Notes: generated by a model from the letters alone, not told the origin. A stretch of DNA of 64,000 nucleotides from Dinoroseobacter sp965279125 (GCA_965279125.1 CBDIHL010000036.1:1-64000), one strand, 5' to 3'. Positions 16,917-26,288 are shown, counted from the first letter of the stretch. Translations and numbers: made by a program.

Positions 16917-17846
16917 ATGACGGATCTTGCAAAGCTCTTTGGCGGTGACGCAGTGGAGACCTTTATGGGCTGGCCTGCTGCCCCCGTTGGTGATCTGGAC
17001 GGCGCGCAGATTGCGATATTGGGTGCTGCGACTGCGACGCCCTATGCCAGCGTCGGGGCCTATTGCGCGGACGGGCCTCGTGCCATTCGCGAAGGCGCTG
17101 CCCCGGATGCGGGACTTGCGGCGCATTATAACTTTGATCTGGGCGGCCCGACATTGCCCGAGGGCGTGCGGGCTGTGGATTGTGGTGATCTGGCTGTTCC
17201 ACTCGGCGATGCGGCGGCGGCGCGTGGGGTGATCCGCGACGCGGTGGCGGGCGTGCGCGCGCAAGGCGCGGTGCCGGTGCTGCTGGGGGGCGACGACTCG
17301 GTGCCGATCCCGTTCTTGGAAGGCCTTGCGGGCGAGCGCGTGAATATCGTGCAGGTCGATGCCCATATCGACTGGCGTGACGAGGTGGCGGGCGAGCGGT
17401 TTGGGCTGTCCTCGACCATGCGGCGCGCCTCGGAGATGGCGCATGTGGGTGAGATTTGCCAGATTGGGCAGCGGGGTTTGGGCTCGGCCCGGGTTGGGGA
17501 TGTCGCGGATGCGGGCGCTTACGGCGTGCGGTTTGTCCCGGCGAGGGATGTGCATCGGCGCGGACCGGAGGCGTATCTTGGGGCCTTGCCCGACGGCCCG
17601 GTGATGCTGGTCTTTGACATTGACGCGTTTGACCCGGCGCTCGTGCCCGGCGCGATTGGACGTTCGGCCGGGGGGCTGTCTTACGACCAAGCGCTCCAGA
17701 TCGTGGAGGCGGTGGTCGCCCGTGGCCCGCTGATCGGGGTGACGCTGGCGGAGTTTATGCCTGAGCGCGATATCGATGGGCAGGGGGCTTTGGTGGTCTC
17801 GCAGTTCCTCACAGCCATGATTGGGCTGATTGCACGGCAAGTTTAA
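16917..17846 (+). CDS. ureohydrolase-family protein (agmatinase/arginase-like)
   Basis: The 309-residue protein has the arginase fold signatures: GGDDS (124-128), DAHIDW (148-153), DIDAFDP (234-240) and E279. Enzymes of this family use two manganese ions to hydrolyse guanidino compounds to urea. The first metal ligand, normally His in GGDHS, is Asp127 here, while D148, H150, D152, D234 and D236 are kept. The substrate is therefore uncertain; agmatine is only one option. It sits unexpectedly between acpP and fabF. Confidence 0.8.
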   Translation: MTDLAKLFGGDAVETFMGWPAAPVGDLDGAQIAILGAATATPYASVGAYCADGPRAIREGAAPDAGLAAHYNFDLGGPTLPEGVRAVDCGDLAVPLGDAAAARGVIRDAVAGVRAQGAVPVLLGGDDSVPIPFLEGLAGERVNIVQVDAHIDWRDEVAGERFGLSSTMRRASEMAHVGEICQIGQRGLGSARVGDVADAGAYGVRFVPARDVHRRGPEAYLGALPDGPVMLVFDIDAFDPALVPGAIGRSAGGLSYDQALQIVEAVVARGPLIGVTLAEFMPERDIDGQGALVVSQFLTAMIGLIARQV

Positions 17847-17867
17847 GCCGCGTGACGTCTATATATA

Positions 17868-17890
17868 GGGCAGGGGCCTTGCCCCATGCC
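17868..17890 (+). terminator. GC hairpin after the ureohydrolase gene
   Basis: GGCAGGGGC, a three-base loop, then GCCCC-A-TGCC with one bulge. No T tract follows, so it may be a weak terminator or a processing hairpin. Confidence 0.35.
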
Positions 17891-17943
17891 TAGGCCCGCG
17901 TGTATCAGCGGGCAGAGCAGATAAGAACCTTATGGGGGCACAT

Positions 17944-19206
17944 ATGCGGCGTGTTGTGATTACGGGCATGGGGGCGGTGACGCCTTTGGCAGCGGGCGTT
18001 GAGGCGACCTGGGCGCGGCTTTTGGCCGGACAGTCGGGCGCGGGCGATATCTCGCGCTTCGATGCGAGCCATTTGGCGACGACCTATGCGTGCGAAGTGC
18101 CGCTGGGGGATGGCTCGGATGGGACGTTCAACCCGGACGATGCGATGGCCCCGAAGGATCGGCGCAAGGTCGATGATTTTATCCTCTATGGGCTGGCGGC
18201 GGCGGATGAGGCCGTGCGTGACGCGGGTTGGATGCCCGAGGATGAGGAAGATCGGTTGCGCACGGGCGTGATGATTGGCTCGGGCATTGGCGGCTTGTCC
18301 TCGATTGCCGACACGGCTGTGCTTCTGAAGGAGAAGGGGCCGCGCCGGGTGTCGCCGTTCTTTATTCCGGGGGCTTTGATTAATTTGGTCAGCGGTCAGG
18401 TGTCTATTCGCTATGGCTTTAAGGGGCCGAACCATGCGGTTGTGACGGCTTGTTCCACCGGCGCGCATGCGATTGGCGATGCCGCGCGGCTTATTCAGTG
18501 GGGCGACGCGGATGTGATGATTGCGGGTGGGGCCGAGAGCCCGATTAGCGAGATTGGCATTGCGGGCTTTAATGCGTGTAAGGCGCTGAGCACGAAGCGG
18601 GGGGAGACGCCGCAGGAGGCGAGCCGTCCTTATGACGCGGACCGCGATGGCTTTGTGATGGGCGAGGGCGCCGGTGTTGTGGTGCTGGAGGCATTGGATC
18701 ATGCCTTGGCGCGCGGTGCGAAGATTTACGCCGAGGTGCTGGGCTATGGCATGTCGGGCGATGCCTATCATATCACCGCCCCGTCTGAGGATGGCGATGG
18801 CGCGCGCCGCTCGATGGAGGCGGCGTTGAAGCGTGCGGAGATCGCGCCGGGGGCTGTGGACTATATCAATGCGCATGGCACCTCGACCATGGCCGACACG
18901 ATTGAGTTGGGTGCTGTGGAGCGGATGCTGGGTGCGGATGCGGGGCGGGCGACGATGTCCTCGACCAAATCCTCCATCGGGCATTTGCTGGGCGCGGCTG
19001 GGGCTGTGGAGGCGATCTTCTCGGTGCTGGCCATTCGCGATCAGGTGGCGCCGCCCACGATCAACCTTGAGACGCCAGCGGTGGACACCAAGTTGAACCT
19101 TGCCGCAGGGGCCAAGCATGAGCGGGAGATCAATGTGGCCCTGTCGAACTCCTTCGGCTTTGGCGGCACCAATGCGAGCCTCGTTCTTGGGAAGGTGACC
19201 GACTGA
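17944..19206 (+). CDS. fabF: 3-oxoacyl-ACP synthase II
   Basis: The 420-residue condensing enzyme extends acyl-ACP with malonyl-ACP. The catalytic triad is Cys170 (VVTACSTGAH), His311 (NAHGTST) and His347 (KSSIGHLLGAAG). The start at 17944 gives the usual MRRVVITGMG opening with a GGGGG upstream; an ATG four codons earlier is possible. The stop overlaps the mltG start (TGATG), so the two are translationally coupled. Confidence 0.95.
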   Translation: MRRVVITGMGAVTPLAAGVEATWARLLAGQSGAGDISRFDASHLATTYACEVPLGDGSDGTFNPDDAMAPKDRRKVDDFILYGLAAADEAVRDAGWMPEDEEDRLRTGVMIGSGIGGLSSIADTAVLLKEKGPRRVSPFFIPGALINLVSGQVSIRYGFKGPNHAVVTACSTGAHAIGDAARLIQWGDADVMIAGGAESPISEIGIAGFNACKALSTKRGETPQEASRPYDADRDGFVMGEGAGVVVLEALDHALARGAKIYAEVLGYGMSGDAYHITAPSEDGDGARRSMEAALKRAEIAPGAVDYINAHGTSTMADTIELGAVERMLGADAGRATMSSTKSSIGHLLGAAGAVEAIFSVLAIRDQVAPPTINLETPAVDTKLNLAAGAKHEREINVALSNSFGFGGTNASLVLGKVTD

Positions 19207-20357
19207 TGTGGCGCAACATTGCTTCCAACGCGCTGACGCTGTCGATTGTCGCGCTGATCTTTGGTCTGGGGCTGATTAGCTGGGGCCAGCAGAAGTTTTC
19301 GGGGCCGGGGCCGACCGCGCAGACCTCGTTTTTCGAAGTGCCGCGCGGTGCCACGCTGACGCGGGTGTCGAACGCGCTGGAGGAGGCGGGGATCATCACC
19401 AATGCACGTGTCTTTCGCATAGGCGCGCAGTATACCGGCAAAGCGGATGACCTGAAGTTCAACAACTATGAACTGCCTGCAGGCGCGTCGATGGCCGAGA
19501 TCCTCGACATTATCACGCAAGCGGCGGCCCCGACCTTCCGCTATATCGCGCAATACACGATCAGCGAGGGGCGCGGAGAGATGCGCCTGCGCGAACGCAT
19601 CGATGGCGAATTGGTGGAGATTGCGAAGTTTGAATATGCCGACGGCTTGCCGGAGGCCTATGCGACTCTTGTGAACGCAAATGTGCCGATCAACTACCGG
19701 ATCACGGTGGCGGAAGGTGTCACCAGCTGGAACATCGTGGAGACCTTGAAGGGCGCGGATTTCTTGTCCGGCGAGGTGCCCGAAGAGGTGCCCGCGGAAG
19801 GCACCCTGGCCCCGGACACGTATGAGGTGTCCAAGGGCACCTCGGTCGCGGATGTGATTCGCCGGATGAAGGCCTCGCAGGACGCGATTCTGGCGGAGGC
19901 CTGGGAATTGCGCGCCGATGATCTGCCGATCACGACCCCGGAAGAGGCGCTGATCTTGGCCTCGATCATCGAGAAGGAAACCAGCGTTGCCGACGAGCGG
20001 GAGCGCGTGGCGGGCGTGTTTGTGAACCGCCTGAACCGAGGCATGCGCCTGCAGACGGACCCGACGGTGATCTACGGCATCACGCGCGGTCAGGGCACGC
20101 TTGGGCGGGGGTTGCGGCGGTCTGAGCTTCGTCGCTCAACCCCTTGGAATACCTATACGATCGATGCGCTCCCCCCGACCCCGATTGCCAATCCGGGACG
20201 CGCTGCGATCGAGGCGGCTTTGAACCCGGAAGACACCGACTATATCTTCTTTGTCGCCGATGGCACAGGCGGTCATGCCTTTGCCGTAACGCTGGCCGAG
20301 CACAATGCGAATGTCGCGAAGTGGCGTCAGATCGAACGGGAGCGTGCAAGCGAGTAA
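19206..20357 (+). CDS. mltG: endolytic peptidoglycan transglycosylase MltG
   Basis: The 383-residue protein cleaves nascent glycan strands at the inner membrane. It has one N-terminal membrane anchor (~7-26), LysM-like regions and the YceG catalytic domain. The catalytic Glu256 sits in ASIIEKETS, followed by FVNRLNRGMRLQTDPTVIYG. Coupling to fabF by overlapping codons is common in alphaproteobacteria. The GTA cluster begins just downstream. Confidence 0.94.
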   Translation: MWRNIASNALTLSIVALIFGLGLISWGQQKFSGPGPTAQTSFFEVPRGATLTRVSNALEEAGIITNARVFRIGAQYTGKADDLKFNNYELPAGASMAEILDIITQAAAPTFRYIAQYTISEGRGEMRLRERIDGELVEIAKFEYADGLPEAYATLVNANVPINYRITVAEGVTSWNIVETLKGADFLSGEVPEEVPAEGTLAPDTYEVSKGTSVADVIRRMKASQDAILAEAWELRADDLPITTPEEALILASIIEKETSVADERERVAGVFVNRLNRGMRLQTDPTVIYGITRGQGTLGRGLRRSELRRSTPWNTYTIDALPPTPIANPGRAAIEAALNPEDTDYIFFVADGTGGHAFAVTLAEHNANVAKWRQIERERASE

Positions 20358-20391
20358 TAGGGCGAGCGTCGCACAACCTGTGATTTAGTTG

Positions 20392-20420
20392 TTGACATTG
20401 CGAACGCTCTAGAGTAGAAA
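20392..20420 (+). promoter_or_regulatory. strong candidate promoter upstream of the GTA cluster
   Basis: A perfect TTGACA box, a 17-base spacer and TAGAAA as the -10. Predicted transcription begins near 20427, ahead of a terminator-like hairpin and the first GTA gene. Confidence 0.6.
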
Positions 20421-20445
20421 TTATTCAAGCTGGAAGAAGTGGGTC

Positions 20446-20479
20446 AGGCGGCAGGACGTAAAGTCCGGGCCGCCTTTTT
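20446..20479 (+). terminator. terminator or attenuator in the GTA leader
   Basis: AGGCGGC pairs with GCCGCCT around an inner GGAC/GTCC stem, followed by TTTT. It lies ~20 bases past the predicted transcription start and 42 bases before the first GTA gene. It could end mltG transcripts, or act as an attenuator. Confidence 0.75.
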
Positions 20480-20520
20480 CACGTCTACTCGGTCGGGCAG
20501 GTAGAGAGTGAGCCGAGCCA

Positions 20521-20883
20521 ATGACCACTGAGGCAAGCGACGGCGTCCCCGGACCGGACACCGAAGAACAAATACTAATGGACAAGATCAGACGGCTACT
20601 GGCGCGATTTTCGACACAGATCGAGGCGCGCTGCGACGCTATGGAAGAGGGGGAGGTTACGTCGTCTGGGGCGGAGAAAGATGTGCGTGGCCTGATGGCT
20701 GCGTTGCAGTCCGTATTGAAAGAAGAGGAGCGACTGTATGATCTGCGCCGAAAACGCGACGCTGCCGATGGAGGCGCTGGGATTGACCTTGATGCCGCCC
20801 GAGGTGAAATCGAACGCCGCATGGCTCTCCTGCGAGAGCGAGGCGGTGCAGAGGACGCTGCTGGGGGAGATGGAGGCGGATGA
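20521..20883 (+). CDS. GTA small terminase-like protein (gene 1 position)
   Basis: The 120-residue, mostly helical, charged protein sits where R. capsulatus GTA gene 1, the small terminase, is found. The central helix (ILMDKIRRLLARFSTQIEARCDAMEEGE) and the coiled-coil-like part (SVLKEEERLYDLRRKRDAA) fit a DNA-packaging adaptor. The C-terminal third overlaps the large terminase frame. The call rests mainly on position and helical character. Confidence 0.65.
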   Translation: MTTEASDGVPGPDTEEQILMDKIRRLLARFSTQIEARCDAMEEGEVTSSGAEKDVRGLMAALQSVLKEEERLYDLRRKRDAADGGAGIDLDAARGEIERRMALLRERGGAEDAAGGDGGG

Positions 20884-22147
20884 GGTCGCCGCGCTGCCGT
20901 GGCTTTGGCGCTTCTGGGCGTTCCCGCACCAGCTGCCCCCGGACGGGATTTGGCGCACCTGGGTGGTGATGGGCGGACGCGGGGCTGGCAAGACGCGGGC
21001 CGGGGCTGAATGGGTGCGCATGCAGGTGGAAGGGCGCAAGCCGCTGACGCCGGGGGCGTGTCGGCGGGTCGCGCTTGTGGGAGAGACGCTCGATCAAGCG
21101 CGCGACGTGATGGTCTTTGGCGAAAGCGGGATCATGGCCTGTTGCCCGCCGGATCGGAAGCCGGAGTGGCAGGCGACCCGGCGCAAGTTGGTATGGCCGA
21201 ACGGGGCGGAGGCGCAGGTGTTCTCGGCCAGTGATCCCGATAGTTTACGCGGGCCTCAGTTTGATGCGGCTTGGGTGGATGAGTTGGCCAAGTGGAAGAA
21301 GGGGCAGGCAGCGTGGGATATGTTGCAGTTTGCCCTCAGGCTTGGCGATGACCCGCGGCAGGTGGTGACGACGACACCGCAACCGGTGCCTGTTTTGCGC
21401 AACCTGATTAAGCGCGGATCAACGGTGGTGACACACGCGCCGACGCAGGCGAATAGGGCGTATCTGGCGGCCTCGTTTCTGGCTGATATCGAGGAGCGCT
21501 ATGCAGGCACGCGGCTCGGGCGGCAGGAGCTGGATGGCGAATTGCTCGACGAGGTGGAGGGGGCCTTGTGGTCGCAAGCGATGATTGAAGCGTGTCGCGT
21601 GGATCAGGTGCCGGAGTTGGACCGGATTGTTGTCGCGGTGGATCCGCCGGTGACGAGCGGGGCGTCGTCGGATGCCTGCGGGATTGTCGCGGCGGGGGTC
21701 TCGATGGAGGGCGAGCGTAAGGATTGGCGGGCTTTCGTGCTGGCGGATGGGTCTTTGCAGGGCGCGTCGCCGACCGCATGGGCGGAGGCGGCGGTGGCTT
21801 TGGCGAAGGATGTGGGGGCGGACCGGATTGTGGCGGAGGTGAACCAGGGGGGGGACTTGGTGACGGATCTGCTCAGGCAAGTCGCGCCCTCGATGGCCGT
21901 CAGCCAAGTGCGGGCCACGAAGGGTAAGGCAAGGCGGGCGGAGCCTGTTGCGGCGCTTTATGAACAGGGCAAGGTGAGCCATGTGCGGGGCTTGCCTGCC
22001 TTGGAAGACGAGATGTGCCGGATGACGGTGCAAGGGTATCGGGGCAGTGCCTCGCCAGACCGGCTGGATGCCATGGTCTGGGCGCTTCATGCGTTGATGA
22101 TCGCGCCTGTTGGTGCGGCCAGCGCGCCGCGTATGCGAATTTTGTAA
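20738..22147 (+). CDS. GTA terminase large subunit (DNA packaging ATPase/nuclease)
   Basis: The 469-residue motor protein packages host DNA into GTA particles. Walker A GGRGAGKT (79-86), an acidic DELAKW Walker B region and the RNase H-like nuclease start (VVAVDPPVTSG) are clear. The start at 20738 has GAGGAG seven bases upstream but overlaps gene 1 by 146 bases. A start at 20792 would match the usual N-terminus better. Neighbours on both sides are GTA structural genes. Confidence 0.92.
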   Translation: MICAENATLPMEALGLTLMPPEVKSNAAWLSCESEAVQRTLLGEMEADEVAALPWLWRFWAFPHQLPPDGIWRTWVVMGGRGAGKTRAGAEWVRMQVEGRKPLTPGACRRVALVGETLDQARDVMVFGESGIMACCPPDRKPEWQATRRKLVWPNGAEAQVFSASDPDSLRGPQFDAAWVDELAKWKKGQAAWDMLQFALRLGDDPRQVVTTTPQPVPVLRNLIKRGSTVVTHAPTQANRAYLAASFLADIEERYAGTRLGRQELDGELLDEVEGALWSQAMIEACRVDQVPELDRIVVAVDPPVTSGASSDACGIVAAGVSMEGERKDWRAFVLADGSLQGASPTAWAEAAVALAKDVGADRIVAEVNQGGDLVTDLLRQVAPSMAVSQVRATKGKARRAEPVAALYEQGKVSHVRGLPALEDEMCRMTVQGYRGSASPDRLDAMVWALHALMIAPVGAASAPRMRIL

Positions 22148-22241
22148 GACGAACGATTTGGGTCGGCGATTTTGGGCCGCGCGTTATGCGTGTGGTCTGA
22201 TTTGGCGCGCCTGAACATCAGACCCAAAAGGGGGCAGGTGA

Positions 22242-23426
22242 ATGGTTTTCAACCTCTTCAAAGGGGCCGAGCGGCAGGTTTCGCAGGTCAAGGCAAGTGC
22301 CACAGGACGCGTGGCGGCGATGGGTGCTATGGGCGGCGGTGGCGGTCGGGTGGCGTGGACGCCGCGCGATACTGCGAGCCTGACGCGCAACGGGTTTGCC
22401 GGAAATCCGGTGGGCTTTCGCGCGGTCAAGATGATCGCGGAGGCGGCGGCCTCGTTGCCGCTGGTCTGCCAAGATGGCGCGCGACGCTATGAGGTGCATC
22501 CGGTGGCGGGGTTGCTGGCGCGACCGAATGCGGGGCAGGGGCGCAGCGATCTGTTTGAGGCTCTGTACGCGCAGATTTTGCTGACCGGGAATGGCTACTT
22601 GGAGGCGGTGTCTGCCGACGAGGGTCTGCCGGTGGAGCTGCATTGCTTGCGCTCGGACCGGATGCAGGTGGTGCCGGGCGCGGATGGCTGGCCTGCGGCG
22701 TATGACTATGTCGTGGGGGCCAAGAAGCATCGGTTCGATGTGTCGGACATGCGCGCGCCGATCCTGCATGTGAAGAGTTTTCATCCGCAGGACGACCATT
22801 ATGGCTTGTCTGCGATGCAGGCGGCGGCGAGTGCGATGGACGTGCATAATGCGGCCACGCGCTGGTCGAAGGCGCTGCTGGACAATGCGGCACGGCCCTC
22901 GGGCGCGATTGTCTATAATGGGCCGGAAGGCGGTGGGCTGTCGCCGGACCAGTTCGAGCGGCTTCAGGTGGAGATGGAGAGCTACCATCAGGGGGCGCGC
23001 AATGCGGGGCGGCCGATGCTGTTGGAAGGGGGCCTTGATTGGAAGCCGATGGGGTTCTCGCCCTCGGACATGGAATTCCAGAAGACCAAGGAAGCCGCCG
23101 GGCGTGAGATTGCTTTGGCGTTTGGGGTGCCGCCGATGCTGATGGGGATCCCCGGCGATGCGACCTACGCGAATTATGCCGAGGCCCACCGGGCGTTTTA
23201 TCGCCTGACGGTGCTGCCCTTGGCGCGCAAGGTGACGGAAGCGGTGAGTGCGTGGCTGGACGGGTTCGAGGCGTCGGGCGTGGTGGTGTCGCCGGATCCG
23301 GACGGAGTGCCTGCTTTGGCCGCCGAGCGCGAGGCGCTCTGGAACCGCGTGGGGGCTGCGGAGTTTCTGAGCCGCGCCGAGAAGCGGGCTTTGCTGGGCT
23401 TGCCCGTCGAAGATGGTGAGGCATGA
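22242..23426 (+). CDS. GTA portal protein (HK97 type)
   Basis: The 394-residue portal forms the ring through which DNA enters the head. The pattern GNPVGFRAVKMIAEAAASLPL near the N-terminus and ALAFGVPPMLMGIPGDATYANYAEAHRAFYRLTVLPL toward the end is characteristic of HK97-family portals. A 94-base gap separates it from the terminase gene. It overlaps the next gene by four bases. Confidence 0.92.
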   Translation: MVFNLFKGAERQVSQVKASATGRVAAMGAMGGGGGRVAWTPRDTASLTRNGFAGNPVGFRAVKMIAEAAASLPLVCQDGARRYEVHPVAGLLARPNAGQGRSDLFEALYAQILLTGNGYLEAVSADEGLPVELHCLRSDRMQVVPGADGWPAAYDYVVGAKKHRFDVSDMRAPILHVKSFHPQDDHYGLSAMQAAASAMDVHNAATRWSKALLDNAARPSGAIVYNGPEGGGLSPDQFERLQVEMESYHQGARNAGRPMLLEGGLDWKPMGFSPSDMEFQKTKEAAGREIALAFGVPPMLMGIPGDATYANYAEAHRAFYRLTVLPLARKVTEAVSAWLDGFEASGVVVSPDPDGVPALAAEREALWNRVGAAEFLSRAEKRALLGLPVEDGEA

Positions 23427-23677
23427 GGGCGGAGGCGCGCAGTGGATCGCGCTTTCTCTATGAGCCGTTTGAATGTGCCACCAAGGCCTGCGAGCCGAGC
23501 CATAAGCTTGATGCCTATGAGCAGGTGATGGCCGAGCGCTGGCTGGCGCTGGAGTACCGTCTCAAGACGATGGAGGGCGTTTTACAGCGCCTGGAAAAGC
23601 GCATGTGGATGACGATTGTTGGGGTCGCGGGGGTGGTCCTGACCGAGGCGGCGGCGTCGCTCTTGGTCCTTCCTTAA
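23423..23677 (+). CDS. GTA small membrane protein (gene 3.5 position)
   Basis: The 84-residue protein has an amphipathic helical middle (EQVMAERWLALEYRLKTMEGVLQRLEKR) and one C-terminal membrane helix (~62-82). It lies between portal and prohead protease, matching the small gene 3.5 in R. capsulatus GTA. Function is unknown. ATGA overlap with the portal stop shows translational coupling. Confidence 0.75.
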   Translation: MRAEARSGSRFLYEPFECATKACEPSHKLDAYEQVMAERWLALEYRLKTMEGVLQRLEKRMWMTIVGVAGVVLTEAAASLLVLP

Positions 23678-23688
23678 AGGAGAATATC

Positions 23689-24264
23689 ATGGGCGAGATG
23701 CCTTTTATGACCAGCCCGGAGACGGGACTGGAGCTAAAATTCTGCCCGGTCGAAACACGGCTGGAGCTTGGCGAGGACTTGCGGGTCGAGGGCTATGCCA
23801 GCCTGTTTGGCGCGCCGGATCAGGGCGGCGATGTGGTCGAGGCGGGCGCTTATGCGGCCTCGCTTGCGCGTGCGTTCAACACGGGCCGGCGCATCAAAAT
23901 GCTGTGGCAGCACGACCCGCGCGAGCCGATTGGCGTGTGGGACGAGGTTGAGGAGGACGCCAAGGGCCTGCGGGTCAAGGGCCGTCTTCTGGAAAGCGTC
24001 GCACGGGGGCGCGAAGCGGCAGCCCTGATCGAAGCGGGGGCCATTGACGGCTTGTCGATCGGCTACCGCACGCTGCGCGCGGGCAAAGACACGCAGGGCC
24101 ATAGGCTGCTGCAAGAGGTGGAGCTTTGGGAGGTGTCGGTGGTGACCTTCCCAATGCTGCCGCAGGCGCGACTGGGCGGAAAGGGCGATAGCCCCGACGA
24201 CAGCTTGCGTGACCTGGCGGAGGCGCTGGAAGCGGCCCGTCGCACGATGGCGGGGCAGGACTGA
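23689..24264 (+). CDS. GTA prohead protease (HK97 type)
   Basis: The product is 191 residues from ATG 23689, which follows AAAGGAGA. It cleaves the capsid protein N-terminal arm during head maturation. The EGYASLFG strand, the MLWQHDPREPIGVWDEV segment (probable catalytic His) and GLSIGYRT (probable catalytic Ser) fit the U35-type protease. It sits directly upstream of the capsid gene, as expected. Confidence 0.9.
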   Translation: MGEMPFMTSPETGLELKFCPVETRLELGEDLRVEGYASLFGAPDQGGDVVEAGAYAASLARAFNTGRRIKMLWQHDPREPIGVWDEVEEDAKGLRVKGRLLESVARGREAAALIEAGAIDGLSIGYRTLRAGKDTQGHRLLQEVELWEVSVVTFPMLPQARLGGKGDSPDDSLRDLAEALEAARRTMAGQD

Positions 24265-24302
24265 CCGTCCCCTTTATTTTCAAGGCATTCATCAAGGAGA
24301 GC

Positions 24303-25538
24303 ATGATGAACTTAGGCGAAACCACGCCTCGGGCTGGGGCTGAATCGAGCCCTGTCGAGGTCAAATCCAACAGCCCGCAAGTCCCTGGTGTCCGAGAGGC
24401 GCTGACTGGATTTGTGCAAGATTTCAAGGCCATGCAGGCCGACATGACCGACCGTTTGCAACAACAAGAAGAGCGAATTGCTATGCTTGATCGTAAGACC
24501 CTGATGACTTCTGCCGCCAAATCTGCCCGCCCTGCTTTGTCGGGTGCCGTGGCCCAAGACGCCCCCCACCAGAAGGCGTTTGAGGCCTATGTCCGCTCCG
24601 GCGATGACGACGCTTTGCGTGGTTTGGCCAACGAGGAAAAGGCGATGTCGGGCGCAGTTGCGGCGGATGGCGGCTATCTCGTGGACCCGCAGACCGCCGA
24701 TAGCGTCAAGACGGTTATGCGCAACATGGCCTCGCTTCGCGGCATCGCGCAGGTCGTGACCGTCGAGGCGGTGTCCTATGACATGCTGGTGGACCACACT
24801 GATATCGGCTCGGGCTGGGCCAACGAGACGGCGGCGCTGACCGAGACCGATACCCCGCAGATCGACCGGATCTCGATCCCGTTGCATGAGTTGTCGGCCT
24901 TGCCGAAAGCCTCGCAGCGCCTTCTCGATGACAGCGCTTTTGACATCGAGGCGTGGCTGTCGGCGCGGATTGCCGAGAAGTTTGCCCGTTCCGAAGCGTC
25001 CTCGTTCATCTCGGGCGATGGCATCGACAAGCCAAAGGGCGTTCTGGCGCACACGATGGTTGAGGATGCGAACTGGACCTGGGACGCGCTGGGCTATGTG
25101 ACCACCGGCTCGGACGGCGATTTCAACAGCTCGGCCCCGGCGGATGCGCTCGTTGATTTGGTCTATGCGCTGGGGGCACGTTACCGCGCCAATGCGACGT
25201 TTGTGATGAACTCGAAGACCGCGGGTGTCGTGCGCAAGATCAAGGACGCGGATGGCCGTTTCTTGTGGTCCGATGGCCTGAGTGCTGGCGAGCCTGCCCG
25301 TTTGCTGGGCTACCCGGTGATGGTGTCTGAGGACATGCCTGACATCGCGTCCGGTTCTGCCTCGGTGATGTTTGGCGATTTCGAGGCGGGCTACACGATT
25401 GCCGAGCGTCCAGACATTCGCATCCTGCGTGACCCGTTCTCGGCCAAGCCGAATGTCTTGTTCTACGCCTCCAAGCGCGTGGGCGGGGATGTGACCGACT
25501 TTGGCGCGATCAAGGTTCTGAAATTCGCCGTTTCCTAA
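24303..25538 (+). CDS. GTA major capsid protein (HK97 fold)
   Basis: The 411-residue precursor has a helical N-terminal scaffold arm (to ~residue 105) and the HK97 capsid core: GGYLVDPQ, WANETAALTETDTPQIDRISIPLHELSALPKASQRLLDDSAFDIEAWL, FISGDGIDKPKGVL, and the C-terminal DPFSAKPNVLFYASKRVGG. Cleavage by the upstream protease is expected near residue ~105-115. An AAGGAGA site precedes the start. This is the shell of the GTA particle. Confidence 0.94.
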   Translation: MMNLGETTPRAGAESSPVEVKSNSPQVPGVREALTGFVQDFKAMQADMTDRLQQQEERIAMLDRKTLMTSAAKSARPALSGAVAQDAPHQKAFEAYVRSGDDDALRGLANEEKAMSGAVAADGGYLVDPQTADSVKTVMRNMASLRGIAQVVTVEAVSYDMLVDHTDIGSGWANETAALTETDTPQIDRISIPLHELSALPKASQRLLDDSAFDIEAWLSARIAEKFARSEASSFISGDGIDKPKGVLAHTMVEDANWTWDALGYVTTGSDGDFNSSAPADALVDLVYALGARYRANATFVMNSKTAGVVRKIKDADGRFLWSDGLSAGEPARLLGYPVMVSEDMPDIASGSASVMFGDFEAGYTIAERPDIRILRDPFSAKPNVLFYASKRVGGDVTDFGAIKVLKFAVS

Positions 25539-25700
25539 ACGGTGAACGAGGTCGGCGCGGGCGTCTTTTGGGCGCTCGGGCTGATGCTGGTGTGCGGGCC
25601 TGCCTTGTCTAGCTGTTCCCTCCGTCCGAGCGGGGTGGGGCCGCACATCATAATTTTTTCAATACTTTAGCAAGCGGGCGGGACTTGAGGGAGAAGTTTC

Positions 25701-26288
25701 ATGGTGGTTGAATTGGTCCCTGTGCCGCAAGCGGTTTTGCCGATTGCAGCGTTTCGCGAGTATCTCAGGCTGGGCTCGGGCTTTGCCGATGACGCGTTGC
25801 AGGACGGCATTTTGGAGAGCGCGTTGCGGGCGTCTTTGGCGCTGGTTGAGCGTCGCGCGGGCGTTGCGGTCCTGAGCCGAGGGTTTCGCTTTAGCGCGCG
25901 GCGCTGGCGCGATCGGGCGGGGCAGGTGTTGCCAGTCTCGCCTGTGTCAGCGGTCACGTCGGTGCGGATTATCGACGGCGATGGCGTGGCAAGCGAGGTT
26001 GCGGCGGGCGGTTGGCGCTTGGTTTTGGACGGGCGCGTTGCGTGTTTGAAGCCACTGGGGATGTTGCCATCGGTGCCGCGTTTGGGGCGGCTTGAGATTG
26101 ATCTGGTCGCCGGATTTGGCGCGAGCTGGGCGGCGGTGCCTGCGGATTTGGCGCAGGCGGTGTTTATGCAGGCGGCGCGGTTTTACGAGCAGCGCGGTGT
26201 TGGTGATGGCGGTTTGGCACCGGGTGTTGCGGGGCTGTTGGAGGCGTATCGCCCGGTGCGGGCAGGCTTTGCCGGGGCCTCGGGATGA
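25701..26288 (+). CDS. GTA head-tail adaptor (gene 6 position)
   Basis: The 195-residue protein opens with a gp6-like connector pattern (PIAAFREYLRLGSGFADDALQDGILESALRASLALVERRAGVAVL) and ends in a helical segment. It forms the ring joining portal to tail components. A 162-base gap after the capsid gene contains no clear gene. Overlap with the next gene indicates co-translation. Confidence 0.85.
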   Translation: MVVELVPVPQAVLPIAAFREYLRLGSGFADDALQDGILESALRASLALVERRAGVAVLSRGFRFSARRWRDRAGQVLPVSPVSAVTSVRIIDGDGVASEVAAGGWRLVLDGRVACLKPLGMLPSVPRLGRLEIDLVAGFGASWAAVPADLAQAVFMQAARFYEQRGVGDGGLAPGVAGLLEAYRPVRAGFAGASG

